5,367 nt of DNA. Source: Dehalococcoidia bacterium. GTDB taxonomy: Bacteria; Chloroflexota; Dehalococcoidia; Dehalococcoidales; JAUXAE01. Both the position numbers and the translations under genes were made by a program. Shown one piece after another: positions 5,152 through 5,367 of this stretch. The notes beneath the pieces were generated by a model, which made no database searches, had not been told where the DNA came from, and saw only the letters and a list, made by a program, of their open reading frames with translations. Every line of letters begins with the position of its first letter. Positions within the stretch are counted from its first letter, which is position 1. The stretch is from NCBI GenBank assembly GCA_030665535.1, contig DAOUZU010000076.1:1-5367 (forward strand). The letters are read 5' to 3'.

Positions 5152-5367
5152 CTATTTCCTCAGCCTCGGGTTGACTATTGGTTCAAGACCCAGTGTCAGC
5201 AGGACGAAGGTCATCGCCGCCAGAACCACCAGCAGGCCCGGTGGCACCACCCACCACCAGTAGCCGGCGTAGACGGCGCCAGTGGAGAAGCCGCTCTCCA
5301 GAATCTGCCCCCAGGTGGGAATAGAGGGGTCGCCCAGGCCCAGGAAACTTAAGCCGGCCTCGGCTCG
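5152..5367 (-). CDS. dppC: Peptide-type ABC transporter permease, DppC/OppC family, C-terminal part
   Basis: Only the last 71 residues are in the window. The frame is open at the right edge, and the stop TAG occupies 5152-5154. The fragment starts with RAEAGLSFLGLGDPSIPTWG, the conserved stretch found near the C-terminus of DppC/OppC-type inner-membrane permeases (usual EAxLSFLGLG...P.WG). It continues through a periplasmic-type segment and a final membrane helix (about residues 37-61, WWWVVPPGLLVVLAAMTFVL), and ends in the short tail LEPIVNPRLRK. The protein would form half of the membrane channel with a DppB-like partner, expected further right with a substrate-binding protein. It abuts the DppD-like gene with a two-base gap, showing one operon. 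Confidence 0.93.
   Translation of the reverse strand, partial: RAEAGLSFLGLGDPSIPTWGQILESGFSTGAVYAGYWWWVVPPGLLVVLAAMTFVLLTLGLEPIVNPRLRK
5157..5161 (-). promoter_or_regulatory. Shine-Dalgarno site of the DppD-like gene, inside the permease 3' end
   Basis: GAGGA on the minus strand lies seven bases before the ATG at 5149, within the last codons of the permease gene (which ends at 5152). Translation of the ATPase is thus likely coupled to that of the permease. Confidence 0.75.

Noticed and set aside
1..5367. CRISPR arrays, tRNA or rRNA genes, insertion sequences, attachment sites
   Set aside because: Reading both strands showed no spaced direct repeats, tRNA-like cloverleaf, transposase motifs or terminal inverted repeats with target duplications.

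Overview
The window reads as ordinary chromosomal DNA from a bacterium, most probably a Chloroflexota (Dehalococcoidia-like) genome. That assignment is inferred from three things: the style of the cyclophilin (ATIETEKG...NNFVFLAREGFY), the DUF4389 membrane protein, and the PDZ-less anchored trypsin-like proteins. It was not tested by any search. Genes are closely spaced, most have recognisable Shine-Dalgarno sites, and no RNA gene, CRISPR array or insertion sequence was seen.

Layout. Positions 1-420 (+) hold the 3' part of a cyclophilin-type peptidyl-prolyl isomerase, followed by a 200-base gap. Positions 621-1463 and 1474-2316 (+) are two tandem 280-residue paralogues, 10 bases apart. Each has an N-terminal membrane anchor, a predicted coiled coil and an HtrA/trypsin-like domain with no PDZ domain. 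The downstream copy has the full His-Asp-Ser triad. The upstream copy keeps His and Asp, but its nucleophilic serine is glycine, so it should be a pseudoprotease. Positions 2420-3055 (+) encode a DUF4389 membrane protein made of two related halves. A 164-base gap between convergent genes (3056-3219) follows. Positions 3220-5367 (-) are the end of a peptide-type ABC importer operon: the C-terminus of a DppC/OppC permease, a DppD/OppD ATPase and a DppF/OppF ATPase, with adjacent or overlapping ends.

How the genes may work together. The ABC genes form one transporter with the permease and binding-protein genes expected beyond the right edge. The cyclophilin and the two anchored HtrA-like proteins would fit protein folding and quality control at or outside the membrane, but that link is inference from proximity. 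The most interesting item is the tandem active-protease/pseudoprotease pair with matching coiled-coil segments, which suggests a hetero-oligomer in which the inactive copy regulates or scaffolds the active one. I found no evidence of a wholly new system.
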